Shown here in pieces: positions 50,531 to 63,347 of a DNA stretch of 64,000 nucleotides. The stretch is from Polydactylus sextarius (taxonomy: Eukaryota; Chordata; Actinopteri; Polynemidae): positions 6,403,001 through 6,467,000 of the forward strand of contig CM028920.1 of NCBI GenBank assembly GCA_016801845.1. Reading direction: 5' to 3'. Below the pieces are notes generated by a model. It was not told the origin of the DNA, did not search any database, and worked only from the letters and a program-made list of their open reading frames with translations. Position numbers and translations under genes: made by a program. The stretch's first letter is position 1, and each line of letters opens with the position of its first letter.

Positions 50531-50913
50531 TCAAGGCTTGTGTTTGAAATGGGCCTCAACTGCAGAGAAAGACAAATATTATATATTAGATATATTCATA
50601 TTCATAATAACAGTTAGTAATAACAGGAAAATACATTTGAATGTGCTTCACAAAAGATTCAGTTCATTGCAGAAACATAAATATTAAAGGTTTCAACTTG
50701 AAAGGTTTGGTAGAGCACAATGAGGAAGAAGAGAAGAAATGCTGAAAATGCTGAAATGTGTGAATTCAGTTGAACTATTTTAAGTCCAAAAACATTCCCA
50801 GGATGCATTGCAGTTTCATTTCAGAGCCAAGTTTTTTTTTAATGTTGGCTTTTTTTCAGCATGTTATCAGCAGGAAAAAAACTCCTGGAATGTAAGTTTT
50901 AACAGATAATCAA

Positions 50914-50955
<42 letters not shown>

Positions 50956-51412
50956 TCCTGTAGTGGCATTGCCAACAATGCCAAAATTACTATGGAATAC
51001 CAAGTTTTGCGATAATAAAATCATTATTATTCCTCTGTCTCTTTATACTTCAATGTCATTTTATCAGTGTGATTTTTATAGATTTCTAGTTTTTAAATGT
51101 GAAACTGCTGCTACTGGCAATAATTATTGGAGTGAAGCAAAAAAATCTAAGCATAATAACAGCGACCATTTCACTCTGATCCCTGGAGATGGTGCAACTC
51201 CTGCCAAAAAGTTACCTTGTTGCATTTTAATGCATCAGCACAACAAGAAGACGTTTCACTGCAAAAATAACGGTTTCACTGCCAAAACACCATTGAGCAG
51301 CATAAAATGTTTGTTGTGACTTTCTTGTCACTTTTCTTTAAAGATTAACGATAATAAAAATATCTTTTTTTTGATTGGAGAGCAGATTATTAAATGTACA
51401 CACATACACAAA

Positions 51413-51510
<98 letters not shown>

Positions 51511-53741
51511 TTTTTTTCATATTCCCTGCATACCTGCGTATTCCTGTGGCCTCATTGGTCGATTGATGACCCTCTGGAAAGCCGCTATCCAATCCCGTTG
51601 CTCGGCTTCCGTCTCGCAGGCGAACAGGAACTTCCTGTCCGGTGTGACGATGGTGATGCCATGGTTCCAGTGGTAGCCCTGGGTGGACGGGGGCAGGCCG
51701 GCTAACACGGTGTAGCTGTTCTCTTTGCTGCCGATGAACACCTCGCCACGGGCGTAAGCATCCTGGGAGAGGAGTGACGCAAGTTGAGGAAAGGAAACTG
51801 TAACCGATCAGAACAAAGCAGAAACAAAGCCAGGTATCGTCTTACCAGAGGGTCTTTGAAATACATGAGTCTCCTGTCGTCCATTGTAAACCACCTCTTC
51901 TTAAAGCCCTCTGTGTGCTGCCGCGAAGAGAAGGAGATGATGAAAATTATGAAAAGAGAAAGGAAAACAGCAAATGAAAACTTACTATAACACAACAGGA
52001 CATTTGCAGGTGTCAGCAACCTGGATGCCAGTTATTGCTTTTTGTGCAGTCAATTAAACTGAACATATGACCACTAGGTGAGCCTTAAAAAGAAAATAAT
52101 TGGAGAGCTTTAGAAAATTGGCTTGATTTCTTATGGGAAAAGCCATAAATCACTTCTTCTATACCCAACAAGGCAAACAGATTGATCCAAAATCTACAGA
52201 TTTGATTGAAAATGACTGGGTCATACTTTACTATATCTGATCTTGGCATCCTGTTTTTAAATCTAATTTCAACACCTTTGTTTTTCATTTATTAATAATG
52301 AATTTAATTAATTTAATTTATGAATGTATTGACATATTGTTTGTTAATTTAATTATCAATTCATTATTATTACTTATTTCTATTTAATTTGTTTATTAAA
52401 TTCCATCAGGCCTTTGGTTGTGAAATGATACTTGTATTATTATTATTTTGTAATTAATTTATTTATCTATTATTTTATTTATTTCCTTATAATGTATAAA
52501 AATACTTTTTCTCATACAAAGCGTCATAAAACTCCTCAGACACAGACACAGTCTTTGGCAGAGCCGGTCACAGCTCACTGACAAACAGTAATGATGCAAT
52601 GAATGTAATGTGTTGCTGGTAGATAAAGATTCATTTTAATGGGGTCATTAGGCTAAAAGGTTGGGAATTTGGTCAGATTTGAGCTGATACGGCAAACAAC
52701 AAAAGTGGCGTGTATTGAGTTAGTTAGTAATATTAATCCTTGCTTCATTTAAATTAAAAAAGGGGAAGATACAGATACACCAACCTTTGGGCCAGTTTTC
52801 TCCATAAATCCTTCCTTCATGAAATTCCTGGTCAGTTTGGGAACCAGCTAGAGGAGAAAAGCAAAGACAAATGAGAATAATGTTAAATAAATGATGCACG
52901 ACCATTATTTATTGGATGGATAAATGGGTGGGTGGATGGACTCCAAGATGGATGACTTTTTTAAAGAGACACTGATGAACCAAAAGAAAAGACAAGATCA
53001 TTTACTAATAACTTTCCATCCTCACCTCTTCATCACTTGCTCCAGGAAAAGCCACCTGTAGGTAGTGGAACCTGGCGGCTCTGATTGCATTGAACCAGTC
53101 GACCATTTCCTGTAAATAAAATGAAAAATAAAACATCCAGGTCTTTAAGTGACAGGATGCTGCAGTTCGTTCTATTCACATTTTTATTTTAGGGTTTTGA
53201 TTTATTAACATGTCACTTTTTCATTCTCTTCCTTGAGATCATGTCTTTCGTGAAAGTGAAGGTGTCTTCTCTACAAACTAAGGTGTAGTCACCTCTGTGC
53301 CGTACTGGATGCCGCAGCCGTGTCAATAACTCGACACCACACCACACGGAAGGAGAGCAGAGCTGAACAGAATGACGGTGACACTGAACGAACCCGGTGA
53401 ACTCGTTCTGTCACAGCATTCAGTGATGCTGCTCCACCAGCAGAGGGAGCAGCGATTCCTCTGGCTCAATCTCTTGACTCCTCTCTTTTCACTCTCCTGA
53501 TGGATATTAATATCTCTCTTTCTCTCTCCCCTTCTTTTTTTCCTTTCTTTCCCCTAATCTCATTTTTGATTAACTGCACCCCCCCACCCACCCTCTCTCT
53601 CTCTCTCTGTCTCTCTCTCTCCACCACCCCCCTCTTCCTCTCTGTTGTTTAGTCATACAGTAAATCCCAGAGATGTATCCATTATTGTGAAGCAATGATT
53701 TGTGTGCTCAGCACCATAAAACTCCTCACTGAGAGTTATAG

Positions 53742-53782
<41 letters not shown>

Positions 53783-56700
53783 TTCTATATGGAGGATACA
53801 GAACAGTGAAGGGTTAAAATGGGGAATAAATAATAATGTTTTGTTTTTGTTTTTTTTACAGGTCCCTCAGTTCTCATAGCAGCCCCCCCAAAAAAAAAAA
53901 AAAAAAAACTCCCAACCAAGGAAATGGTTGGTAAATTGTTTTGGAAGATTTCTGGAAAGGATTTGATTCTACTAAGAAATCAGTCACAACGATTTCTTTC
54001 TTAAACATTAAATTAATTGATTCTGTCTGCATTTGCAAATGATATTAGGACACTGACATTAGGAAAATGGTACGATCCGTAGAACAGAGCGCTGCCGAGT
54101 CACAAATCACTTCCTAAAGGTTTGCCTGCAGACGGGTGCGAATATATAAACTGTTAAATGTTACTGTGTGTTTGAGCCATTTTACTGTAGATATAAAACT
54201 GGAACAATAACAACAAAAAAAGATGTGTTTATCTACCATGGTGAAATATGTTATTACTTAAATGCAAGGATATGTACAAAGTGTTAACGTTCAGTATCGA
54301 GTCACGACCTCACGATCGCCCGCAAGGAAGCTTTAAGCTCAGCACAGCAGGGAGTGGGATGATGATAATAACTTTCCTGCTAAGAAGCGTCTACTCAGAA
54401 CCTATGGGTGGATATGGGGGCTCTTAAAATGCTGCTCGAACAAGAGCAGCAGCAGCAGCAGCAGCAGAAGCAGTAGAAAAACAGCTCAAAGGCTATGTTT
54501 CATTAGAGTGGACATGGTCAGTGGAAGGTCATTGTGTTATAGGACTTCAGAAATATAACAAATCCAAATGTGAATCTGGATTCAATTTAAAGCAAATGGA
54601 AGAAAACCTGCGAGCACAACGGACTGTATATGTGTATGTGGTAGAACACTGATGTATTTTCTATTGTTTTTTCTTTGTTTTTTTTTTTGGCCAGAACTTC
54701 TGCAAACTGGACCTAAAATGAATCATTGCCTGTGGGAAAATGCTGACTCTACCTACTCCCACAACAATATTAAACATTAAGACACTTCCTACATCATTCA
54801 CAGAATTTAAATGTAGATATCCTCAAATAAAAGCTAATTCAGCAGTTTTACCACATAGGGTTTGTCCCATTGCCAATGTAACTCTGATTGCAGTGTAACT
54901 ACTAAGGCCACAGATAGTATATAAAAGTAGTCCAAAGGAGATTAATTATATAGAGCTATTTCTAATTCTAAGGGTTATATAGGGCTGTATTAATAAATGA
55001 AGTACTGTTTAAATGTACACACACACATGTAATGTAGATAGATGGAGGTAGTAATAATATAGAGGGCACCACTGAGTTATGCTCCAAATAAGATACCCTA
55101 ATGCAAAAAAACTTTAGATTGTGTTGCTGGGATTTCTTCTCATTGAGACTTTGCTGAAGACATACTGTACTGTGTAAAAGTTATAGGCACTTACCACATG
55201 TTTTGTTTTAGCAGCACTTTAAAGACCATACATATTTATCTCTCATTTCTTTATGCAGATATAACAATAAAATACAGGAAATGTGTAGAAAGTATTTAAG
55301 AACACATAAAATGTACTAATGATTCTGGATTCGGACTTTGGCCACCCCCAGATTTATTGCCCCAGCAGTGCTTCAGTGACCAACAATCACAAGGAATAAG
55401 ATGATAACAAAGTCATTGTTCCACACCCAGATCACTGATAGACAGGCCTAGCCTGCCAGAAACTGTTGGCAGAACCAGATGTGACAGGGGTCTCGGGATC
55501 AGCTGCTGACTTCACTTTGGCTCACCCAATAGAGATGCTGCAGTGACAAGCATATTGACAAGGCACTATGAGTTGGGGCCACTCAAAACATGCTTTAGGT
55601 GTCTGGTGACCCTCTTTATCGTACACTGAGAGGGCAATTCTGCTCTAGTTTGCCTCATTGGCACTCTTTGGATATCAACCTTTGGCCATTGGTTTTTCCC
55701 ATTTTAACCAAGGTGAGATCAGCAGCTGACGTCAAGACCCCTGTCACATCTATATCTGCCAACAGTTTATGGCAGACTAGGCCTGTCTATGAGTGATCTG
55801 AGTGTGGAACAGTGACTCAGCCAACAGCTAACCCCTTGTGGTTGTGGGTCATTTAAGCACTGCTGGGGCATCAAATCTGGGGATGGCCAGAGTCTGAATC
55901 CAGAATCATTAGTATGTTTTATGTGTTCTTAAATACTTTGTACAAATTTCCTGTATTTTCTTATTATATCTGCATAAGAAAAGTGAGAGATAAATACAGT
56001 ATGTATAGTCTTTACAGCACTGTTAAAACAAAACATGTGGGGTGCCTATAACTTTTGTATAGTACTGTACAAGTGTTATTTGTGCAGATAAAGTAAACAA
56101 TGACTGATTTGTGTTAGTTTTAAAAGTGTCCTCTTTTGGGTATTTCTTAAAGAGTGTTCAAGGTCAGTTAACAATGGAGTCTATGGGGCAGTTGAGGATG
56201 TTTTTTGCTGTTCGATGACTTGACAGTTCAAAATCCACAAAGCTCTATCAGTCAAAGTAAAAGCTGAATAGTTCTTGCTTAACGTGTGCTGAGGTACTTT
56301 CACTTCAAAGAACAGGAGGCTTTTGAGAATTTGAATGGGTCCTATAATTTTCACAAGGCGAAAAAGTTTCATATTTTGGAAAGTATAAAATATACTTAAA
56401 TCTGAGCACATCTGATAATGTCCAACTGAGCTAAACAATTTCATGTTTGAATGGAGTAGAAATATTAATGAATCAGAAAACAAAGGAGTACTGAACCTGG
56501 GAAGAACTCATGGTAGGACTGTTTTGGCATTAAACAAACCAATTAAGACGAAAGACAAATCTACAGTAATTGACTTGTTATTGAATGTGAGATTATACCT
56601 TAGCGTCACTGTGGTAGACAAAGATGTTCCTTGTGCTGTTGTCTTTCAGGTAGGTGATCTGCAGGCCACAGGGGTTGCCGATCTTGGCTGGTTGGAAGGT

Positions 56701-56957
56701 GGCATTGAGGGTCTCAATTTTCATCACCGCCTTGGGATCCCTGGCCTTTGACGGAGATAAAAAATAAACAAAAAAACTGAAACTAACTGTGTCGCTGTAA
56801 ACATAAGAATCCAAAATTAGCTGCATCATTTTTTTGCTTACATCCTGCTTGTTGAAGTATTTTAGCGCCCCCTCCCTTTCCGACAGGATGAACTTCCGGC
56901 TGAGAAACTGACCGTTGTCTCTTCCCCGTTTCCATAGAAACCCCTCTCTGTACCCTG

Positions 56958-56993
<36 letters not shown>

Positions 56994-59733
56994 TGTATGT
57001 GGATGAGTAGCTGGTAACAAAAAACCCCATCAGTGAAAATGAAAGATAAAACAGAGGAGGTATTTATAACAGAAGCGGTGCGATGTTGTAAATGCTTGAT
57101 GTGAGATGATACTTCAATTAAGCTCAAATCAAAGATCATTTCAAATCTCATTTGGACAAAGAGGAAGAAAAAGGAGACGGTGCGTGAGAGTGAGAAAACA
57201 CAGCAGAATGTCTGAGAAACAAACAGACAAGAGAGGAAACAGTTAGGAAGTGCAACGCAGCATGAGACAGCACACAGAAATTTTACTGTCGCTGTACCAA
57301 AGAACATCCTTTTCCATGTTAATGATATGCCTTTCCATTTATAGCCGGTAATGCTTTCTTCTTCTTCTTCTTCTTCAGCCTATTTTGGTAAAACGTTCAG
57401 CCTACACCGCCTGCATTTCTCTTTTTTCTTGTCTATTTGTGTCTCACTGTGAAGCGTCTCCTCTCTAATCTCGATCTATTTCTGTGACTTGAATGAGAGG
57501 AGGACACACACCAGTGATCAGGTGCCAAACCCAAAAGAAGTGACTAATTTACATTCCAGCCATTAGTCTGATCCTGAGTGTTTTGTAATGAGAGCCATAT
57601 TGTCAAATAAGCTACAATTACCACACTGAAAATGACAAGTGTCGGGCATAAAAGGAGCTAATGTGCCTTGAATGATGATGTAGGACAGAGCAAAGAAAAG
57701 ACACAGGGAGATTTCCCCTTTTATAAGTTTTGAAAAAAAAAAATGTTCTGCCTCCACTCAACACAATGGAGATGGATGGCATTTTCTTTGTGTGCTCAAA
57801 ACACTGAAAAATGTCAACAGCAAAATTTCTGTACAGAAACAGTGTGACAGTCACTGTGAAAAACCACAGACCTCATTGTCAACAGTTTACTTACAGACTA
57901 TTACTTGAGCAGAAAGTATTTACAACTGAAAGCAACTGTGTAACCAGGCTTGTTGAATGAACAGAAACTTTCCATTTCTAGTTGGGTCAGTCGAAATATC
58001 ATGGAAAATAAATGTTTAAGTCATTAACAATTATGCTAATTAAATAAATATTTGACTACTATAATTGTAACTAATAAGTTCCACAAATCCACTTTGGTGC
58101 AGTGGAACAAACTTGACATGTTATCAAAAGTTAGCAAAAAATTGGCTATTTGCATATATGAGAAACTTAGCTACATTAGCATTAGCATTAGCATTAGCAT
58201 TCAGGTTGGTAAGAGCACTTGCAAAGTTATTAATTTTTAATGACTTAAGAGGACTTTTTGATATACAATAAAACCAATGAGCAAAATAGTACTAAACAAG
58301 CTAAAAGAAGGTGAAATGCTCCTCAGAGTTCAGACCTGGTGATGACAGTCCAGTGTATAGAGGTTCTATTCCTCTGCCATCCAGTCCTACTGCAGGTCTT
58401 AACTGTTTAAACAGTTCATGTGAAGAAAAACTGGCCAAAAAGATATTTTGTGAGGTCACATTTACCTTAGATGTACGGCCACCAAATTCTCATCACTGTC
58501 TCATCTATGTTTTTACAAAATTTTTATGAATTCCATCACAGACATCTTGAGATCTCACAGTCAAAGGGCCAAAAGTCTTTCATAAGGTCACTGTGAGGTT
58601 CACTGTGATCTTAAGGCACGAGATTATGGTAAGTTCATGGTTGTGTGAAGTGAATGTTTGCGCAAAATTTGAAGATTTTAGCTCAAGAAGGTTTTGATCT
58701 ATCATGCTTAAAGAGTCAAAAAGATGTCTGAGGTCACAATGACCTTTGACATTTGGATATCAAAATCTTATCAGGTCATTCTTGAGTCTACCTGAACATT
58801 TCTATCAAATTTGTAGCAATGCCCTCAAGTGGCCTTAAACTTTAAGCCAAAAAAAAAAAAAAAATTCCAGGGCATTTCTGAATGATATATGACCGCTGCA
58901 ATATCTATAACATCTTAGAATTTGAGTAAACATTTGAGGAAAAGCATAAGGAGGTCTTGAGGTATCAAAAAGCCAAAAAAAAAAAAAAGTATTTTTAGTG
59001 AGCTGTTTTAAGAGGCTGAGGTTTGTGAAGTTTCCCTCAAGATGCACCTGAGGTATCATATTCAAGAGGCAAATATGACTCGTGAGGCCACAGTGATCTT
59101 TGTACACCTTTGCGAACTGGTTCAGTTAAAATAAATCAGCACACGTGGTGTTAGTGTTAGTATGACTTAAGACCACTACGCAGAATATTCTTTATAATCA
59201 TCCTTTTCCACGCCTTATTGTCAAATCTACCCACAGTTTTGTTACTCACTTGTTCTCTTTCCTTCTCCTCTCTTTATTCACTGCCATAAATTACCTCTTT
59301 GTCTCTTCGCCCTCTGTGCTCTCACGCCATCTGTGTGTGTGTGGGTGTGTGTGAGTGTGTGTGTGTGCACTACGTGGCTGTGACTTTCTGACATGAAACA
59401 TTCACCTACACTGGCATTACCTCATCGATCAATAGCCCTCCTTGTCCCCACCCTCGTCTCCTTCCCTCACACTCTTTTTTTTTCTTTCTTCTTCCTCCTA
59501 TTCCTTTGCATACCAGATCAATTTTAACATTGACTGCTGTGGAGGCCAGGTTACTGCCCACTAACAGTCACACACACACTCACACAATTTCACATACACA
59601 CATTTTCCATACACAGATGTCACGCGCCTCATAATGAGTGATGAAGGGAGTACGAATGCTCAAATATATGACAGAATGACTCATATCATTACAGTCTCTC
59701 TCTCTCTCTCTGGATGTGTGTGTGTGTGTGTGT

Positions 59734-59787
<54 letters not shown>

Positions 59788-59936
59788 CTGCTGTAACAAT
59801 AAACGAGTGAGGTCATTGCAAGCCAATAAGAAAACTCCATCTTCCACAGGACGTGAAATGTATACTAGAAGGTACACACAATGCTGAACCCCAACACACA
59901 CAAATACTGTACACACACTGTGCGCACACAAAAACA

Positions 59937-59973
<37 letters not shown>

Positions 59974-62900
59974 TTTATTGGCAGGTCTACTTTGTGTCAG
60001 TGATTACATTGTCACTGCTTAAATGTGTTTTTAACTCTAAACATATATATAGATATACAAGCACTGAAAGGAAGTCTGAAAATGAACGTTTGAAAGTCGT
60101 CAATGGACGTTTTCAGGGTAATTGAATTCCTGCTGCTGGCGTCCACCGGGATATGTTCATCCAAGGAGTTTTCAAGGTTCTGCTTATCGAAGGGTGAACA
60201 ACGCAAGCCTGGCACACCAACACAACAGCCACTTTTGCCTTTATTTTAGACAGAATAAACTGTGTGAGTGTCCTTGTGCATGAACTAATTTGTACATGTT
60301 TATCTGTGCGTGGTGCATGGTTTCCAATTGTATCTTGCAGTATAAGAATATAAGAAAGCGGAAGCAACAAGGTCGCACCATCTTTTTATGGTGTTAATTG
60401 CTGATATTAAAGTGCACTATTAACAGACTGCTGACAGACTAGAATTATCACCTCATTGTCTCATTGCCTCCATTAACTGGTCCAGTTGCAATTAAATAGC
60501 ATCTGAATTCTTAAGTAAAGCATTTTGTGAGGTCACCATGAACCTAACCTTTGACTGACAAACTCTGATCAGTTTGAGTCCAAGTAAAAAAACTCCAATT
60601 TCAGATTTCTGAGAAGTCACAATGAGCTTGATCTCAGGCAGCCAAAAATATGTAGGGATTACTTCAAGGAGTCCAAAAGATGCTGCATTCAGTTAGTCAA
60701 AAACATGTTTGTGAGGTCAAGGACCTTGATATTGGACCTTTGACCACCAAAATTTAATTCTGGTGGTCCTAGAAGACGCTCGGACTCACTTGACGTCTGA
60801 ACCACCTCAACTGGTTCTTTTCTACTTTGAAGGAGCCGCATTTATAGTCTAAGCTCCCCTTGGAATCTACTCATCCTATCTCTGAAGTTGAGCCAAGGCA
60901 GTCTATAGAGAAACTTCACTTGGATCCGCATTCTCATTCTTTTGGTCATTACCCAAATCTCCTGACCACAGAGATTGCTTGGTAAATTGACTGATCTTTC
61001 TCAGGACAATGCCTGCCTCACTGCTGACACTGCAGCCAACCATCTATTAACTTCTTGGTCCACCCTTCTTTCAATTGTGAATGAGACCGTGAAATCAAGT
61101 CTTTTCAATACATATACAATGGACACCAAGTTTGAGGCCTTGCAAGACCTGGTCGAATAAAGTTAAAGTTAACTTAAAGTTTTATCCCGATTCAAACTTG
61201 GTTCCTAAGTTTTAGGGGGTACAGTCTCGTGCCCTTATTTCTGTCAGGACAAGCCTTGCAAGTGTTTGGACAATCAAGAGAAAAAAATATCTCATATTTA
61301 TGGTAATAGACAGTTCAGATTCTGGCACAATATCAACGGGAGTGCTGGTGTTAGTGTTGGTGAAAGAATATAATTGATGAGTGTCCTCACAAACGTGTCA
61401 GTTTGCACATACCTGCAGAATAAGGCTCCTGCTTCTCGATAAACTCAAACTCATTCCGTTCGTACTTGGCTCTGATCCACTGCTCTCTCAGCAGCCTGGA
61501 GACATGATGAAAAACACACACAGTTAGCCTTCCTGTCAATTATACACCCACCAACTGGCCCAATACGCACACACATGAACCATTATTTATCAGCAAGTTG
61601 GACACCACACTAAATAATAATGTGAGTATAACAGGCTGGCAAGCAGATAAAACACACCCACTGTTACTTTAGGTTTGTTACCCTAACCCTAATTAATTTT
61701 AGAATAATGACACAGCCCTTAAGCTTCAGCGCTTACAGATTCCTATCACACTGAAGTAGAGAGACAATGTCGAGTAACTGCCTTTGTTTTCCACAGTTTC
61801 CACCACAACATGCACATAAAGGAAGCAATTTCAGTTTTAGACCCTCTCCCTCTTCACTATGTGGAGAAACAAATGGCAACAGTCAGCACATCACCATGCC
61901 AACAGTCTCTCTTTCTCTCTCTCTCTGTCACCATTCCCTTCTCTACCTCTTCCAACCTTTCAGTCTCCTATTCAGGCTCCAAACTGCATCCATCCTTGTC
62001 TCTCGCTCTCTAAACATTTCACATTTTATTGCCTTTGCTTAGAAATAAAACGGCTGTTCTATGTGCGTCAAGGAGTACAACATCTCTAGTCTTAGCAGAT
62101 ATTTCTTTGAATGACACCTTCTAGTGGCAACGGGTCTTAGACATTAAACTCTCTGGTTTTCAGGGGACTAGTATATGTGAACACAAGCTGACATCATGGC
62201 ACAGAGAAAGATATTCCTCTTTCATCTTAGCTTTCTCCACCATTCTTATGTTTCTGTTTATTTTTGATCAAATCCAACTGCACACACCTAGATAAGGTAG
62301 AGTTTTTAAGACAAATTAAGTATTTAAAAATATATGCTACTGGTCGAGAAAAAGATGTATTATATGTATTATTATCAAAGATCAAAAATCTTTGACTACC
62401 CACTGTGAAACCATGAAATAGTCCAAGCCGCTATATAAATGTGTTTTTTTACTTATCTCTTTATGTGCATTTTGTAACCACAAAGGAAGAGGAAGCGATA
62501 GTTTAATCACTAAAAAACGTACATGCCCAGCAACAAACTGCAGTGAGACATAGTTTGTCTAAAGTTTATATTTTGTTATCTCATACAGGTTTAAATGTTT
62601 AAGTTTTTATGATTTTTTTTAGTTCCTGTGTTCATAATGGTTGTGTATGGGAGCAGGTCAGAATTTGTCACATGAGAATGTGACAAATGATGTCAGCAAC
62701 TCTACCTCCTCAACTGTTTTTCTTTACTGTACAACTTGTGGTTTTGAAATGTCAGTCGTTGAGTGACAATGTTAACTGGCCTCTTCCAGTCTTGAAATCC
62801 CCATCAGCAGCACTTTTATCTCTGTATCTGTATTAGCACTTTGTCTTAACATTTACTCGGCTGCCAGCTGCTGTTAAGAACAGCAATATGAAAATGGCAA

Positions 62901-63347
62901 ACTGCTGCCTACACTTTAGTTGTTTATAGACTAGAAAACACTAGTCAAAATATATGTATATTGAGGGGATGCTGGTACCAACATAGAAGCTCAGCTAAAA
63001 ACAAATAGTTATAAGTAAATTGTTAGAAGAGAAAATATTGTTATAATATAGATTTGTAACTAAATGTATCTGCACTATAACATCCATACTACACTGGTAG
63101 AATGAGGAACTTAGGGTAGTTAGAAAAACATTTATCTAGGTAGCAAGCTAGCAAGTAGTAGTATTTTTATGACTTACATACAACTGCTTTATAAAAAAAT
63201 CACACTAGAACTGTGTAATCTATTATCTAAATGTGACAAAAGAAAAAGTACTTACTTGCAGTCAGTGTGTGTGGGTCTGTAGTAGAAAGCAGGAACCTTC
63301 TGCTCATATTTGGCCTTGGCTGCATTGTTTCCCATAGCGGCCACTAA
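50531..63347 (-). CDS. adap1: ArfGAP with dual PH domains 1 (partial, last nine exons, 303 aa)
   Basis: Exons are 63347-63256, 61495-61413, 56954-56842, 56745-56599, 53109-53026, 52847-52785, 51917-51846, 51762-51534 and 50559-50531. They total 912 nt including TGA, with phase kept at every junction. Residue 1 of this piece corresponds to about residue 72 of human ADAP1, and the 303 residues match its remaining length. The piece has the end of the ArfGAP region (VPAFYYRPTHTDC, LLREQWIRAKYER). PH1 is at ~58-160 (GYREGFLWKRGRDNGQFLSR, NATFQPAKIG, YLKDNSTRNIFVYH). PH2 is at ~181-285 (KEGFMEKTGPK, KKRWFTMDDRRLMYFKDPL, TIVTPDRKFLFACETE). The C-terminus is VEAHFKHKP. ADAP1 binds PIP3/IP4, moves to the plasma membrane and inactivates Arf6. 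The zinc-finger ArfGAP exons lie beyond 64000. It is ADAP1 rather than ADAP2 by the SAGYREGFLWKRG and EAHFKHKP segments. Confidence 0.95.
50916..50950. repeat. (AT)n microsatellite
   Basis: A pure AT dinucleotide tract in the last adap1 intron. Confidence 0.95.
51417..51507. repeat. (CA)n(TA)n compound microsatellite next to an adap1 5' splice site
   Basis: About 20 CA units are followed by about 25 TA units. In the adap1 transcript the order is 5' splice site (51533-51532), an A run, then (UA)n and (UG)n. The tract begins about 26 nt into the intron. The Thr-His and Tyr-Ile frames across it are low-complexity shadows. Confidence 0.95.
53741..53781. repeat. (CA)n microsatellite
   Basis: A pure CA tract in the 3.5-kb adap1 intron, downstream of CT-rich DNA at about 53500-53640. 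Confidence 0.95.
54445..54470. repeat. (CAG)n trinucleotide repeat
   Basis: About seven to eight AGC/CAG units in an adap1 intron. The stretch is not in an exon. Confidence 0.9.
55163..56069. mobile_element. 907-bp foldback element with ~360-bp inverted arms (adap1 intron)
   Basis: The left arm (55163-55520) and the reverse complement of the right arm (55708-56069) agree almost throughout. Examples are AAAAGTTATAGGCAC, ACATGTTTTGTTTTA, TATTTAAGAACACATAAAA, CTAATGATTCTGGATTC, CCCCAGCAGTGCTT and AAACTGTTGGCAGA. About 187 bp lie between the arms. The ends (TACTGTACTG / TACAGTACTA) resemble those of fish DNA transposons with 'ctgtgcaaaagttttaggca' termini. No transposase was seen. It would fold into a long hairpin RNA when adap1 is transcribed. 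Confidence 0.85.
56955..58310. other. adap1 intron, (CTT)n and (CATTAG)n repeats, no gene
   Basis: This holds a GA-rich tract just upstream of an adap1 acceptor (about 56958-56991), a (CTT)n tract at 57355-57376 and a (CATTAG)n tract at about 58174-58201. The open frame at 56783-57307 overlaps an exon in another frame and is not real. Confidence 0.6.
58320..59115. repeat. dispersed GGTCA-type repeats, tandem copies with perfect ERE palindrome (58731-58745)
   Basis: At least three units in a row share 'gtgaggtcacatttacctt', 'aaggtcactgtgagg', 'gtctgaggtcacaatgacctttgac', 'caggtcattcttgagtctacctgaac' and 'tcatattcaagaggcaaatatgactcgtgaggccacagtgatc'. Positions 58731-58745 read AGGTCACAATGACCT, a perfect palindrome. 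Confidence 0.7.
59690..59972. repeat. (CT)n, (TG)n and (CA)n microsatellites
   Basis: CT lies at about 59695-59711, TG at about 59717-59786 with one interruption, and CA at about 59938-59971. TG and CA tracts 150 bp apart could pair as an imperfect stem in RNA. All are intronic to adap1. Confidence 0.95.
60510..60770. repeat. dispersed GGTCA-type repeat copy (adap1 intron)
   Basis: Phrases 'cattttgtgaggtcaccatgaacctaacctttgactgacaaactctgatcagtttgagtcc', 'aaaaacatgtttgtgaggtcaagg' and 'gacctttgaccaccaaaatt' mark the family. The palindrome near 60531 has one mismatch (GGTCAccaTGAAC). Confidence 0.6.
61500..63255. other. adap1 intron, no gene recognised
   Basis: Intron between adap1 exons 63347-63256 and 61495-61413. 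CT-rich DNA at about 61905-61926 gives three overlapping short open frames without homology. No exon or classified repeat was seen. Confidence 0.45.

Noticed and set aside
51371..51705. Overlapping Thr-His and Tyr-Ile rich open frames
   Set aside because: They are translations of the (CA)n(TA)n microsatellite and antisense of an adap1 exon.
59580..60125. His/Thr- and Cys/Val-rich open frames on both strands
   Set aside because: They are translations of TG/CA microsatellites, without homology.
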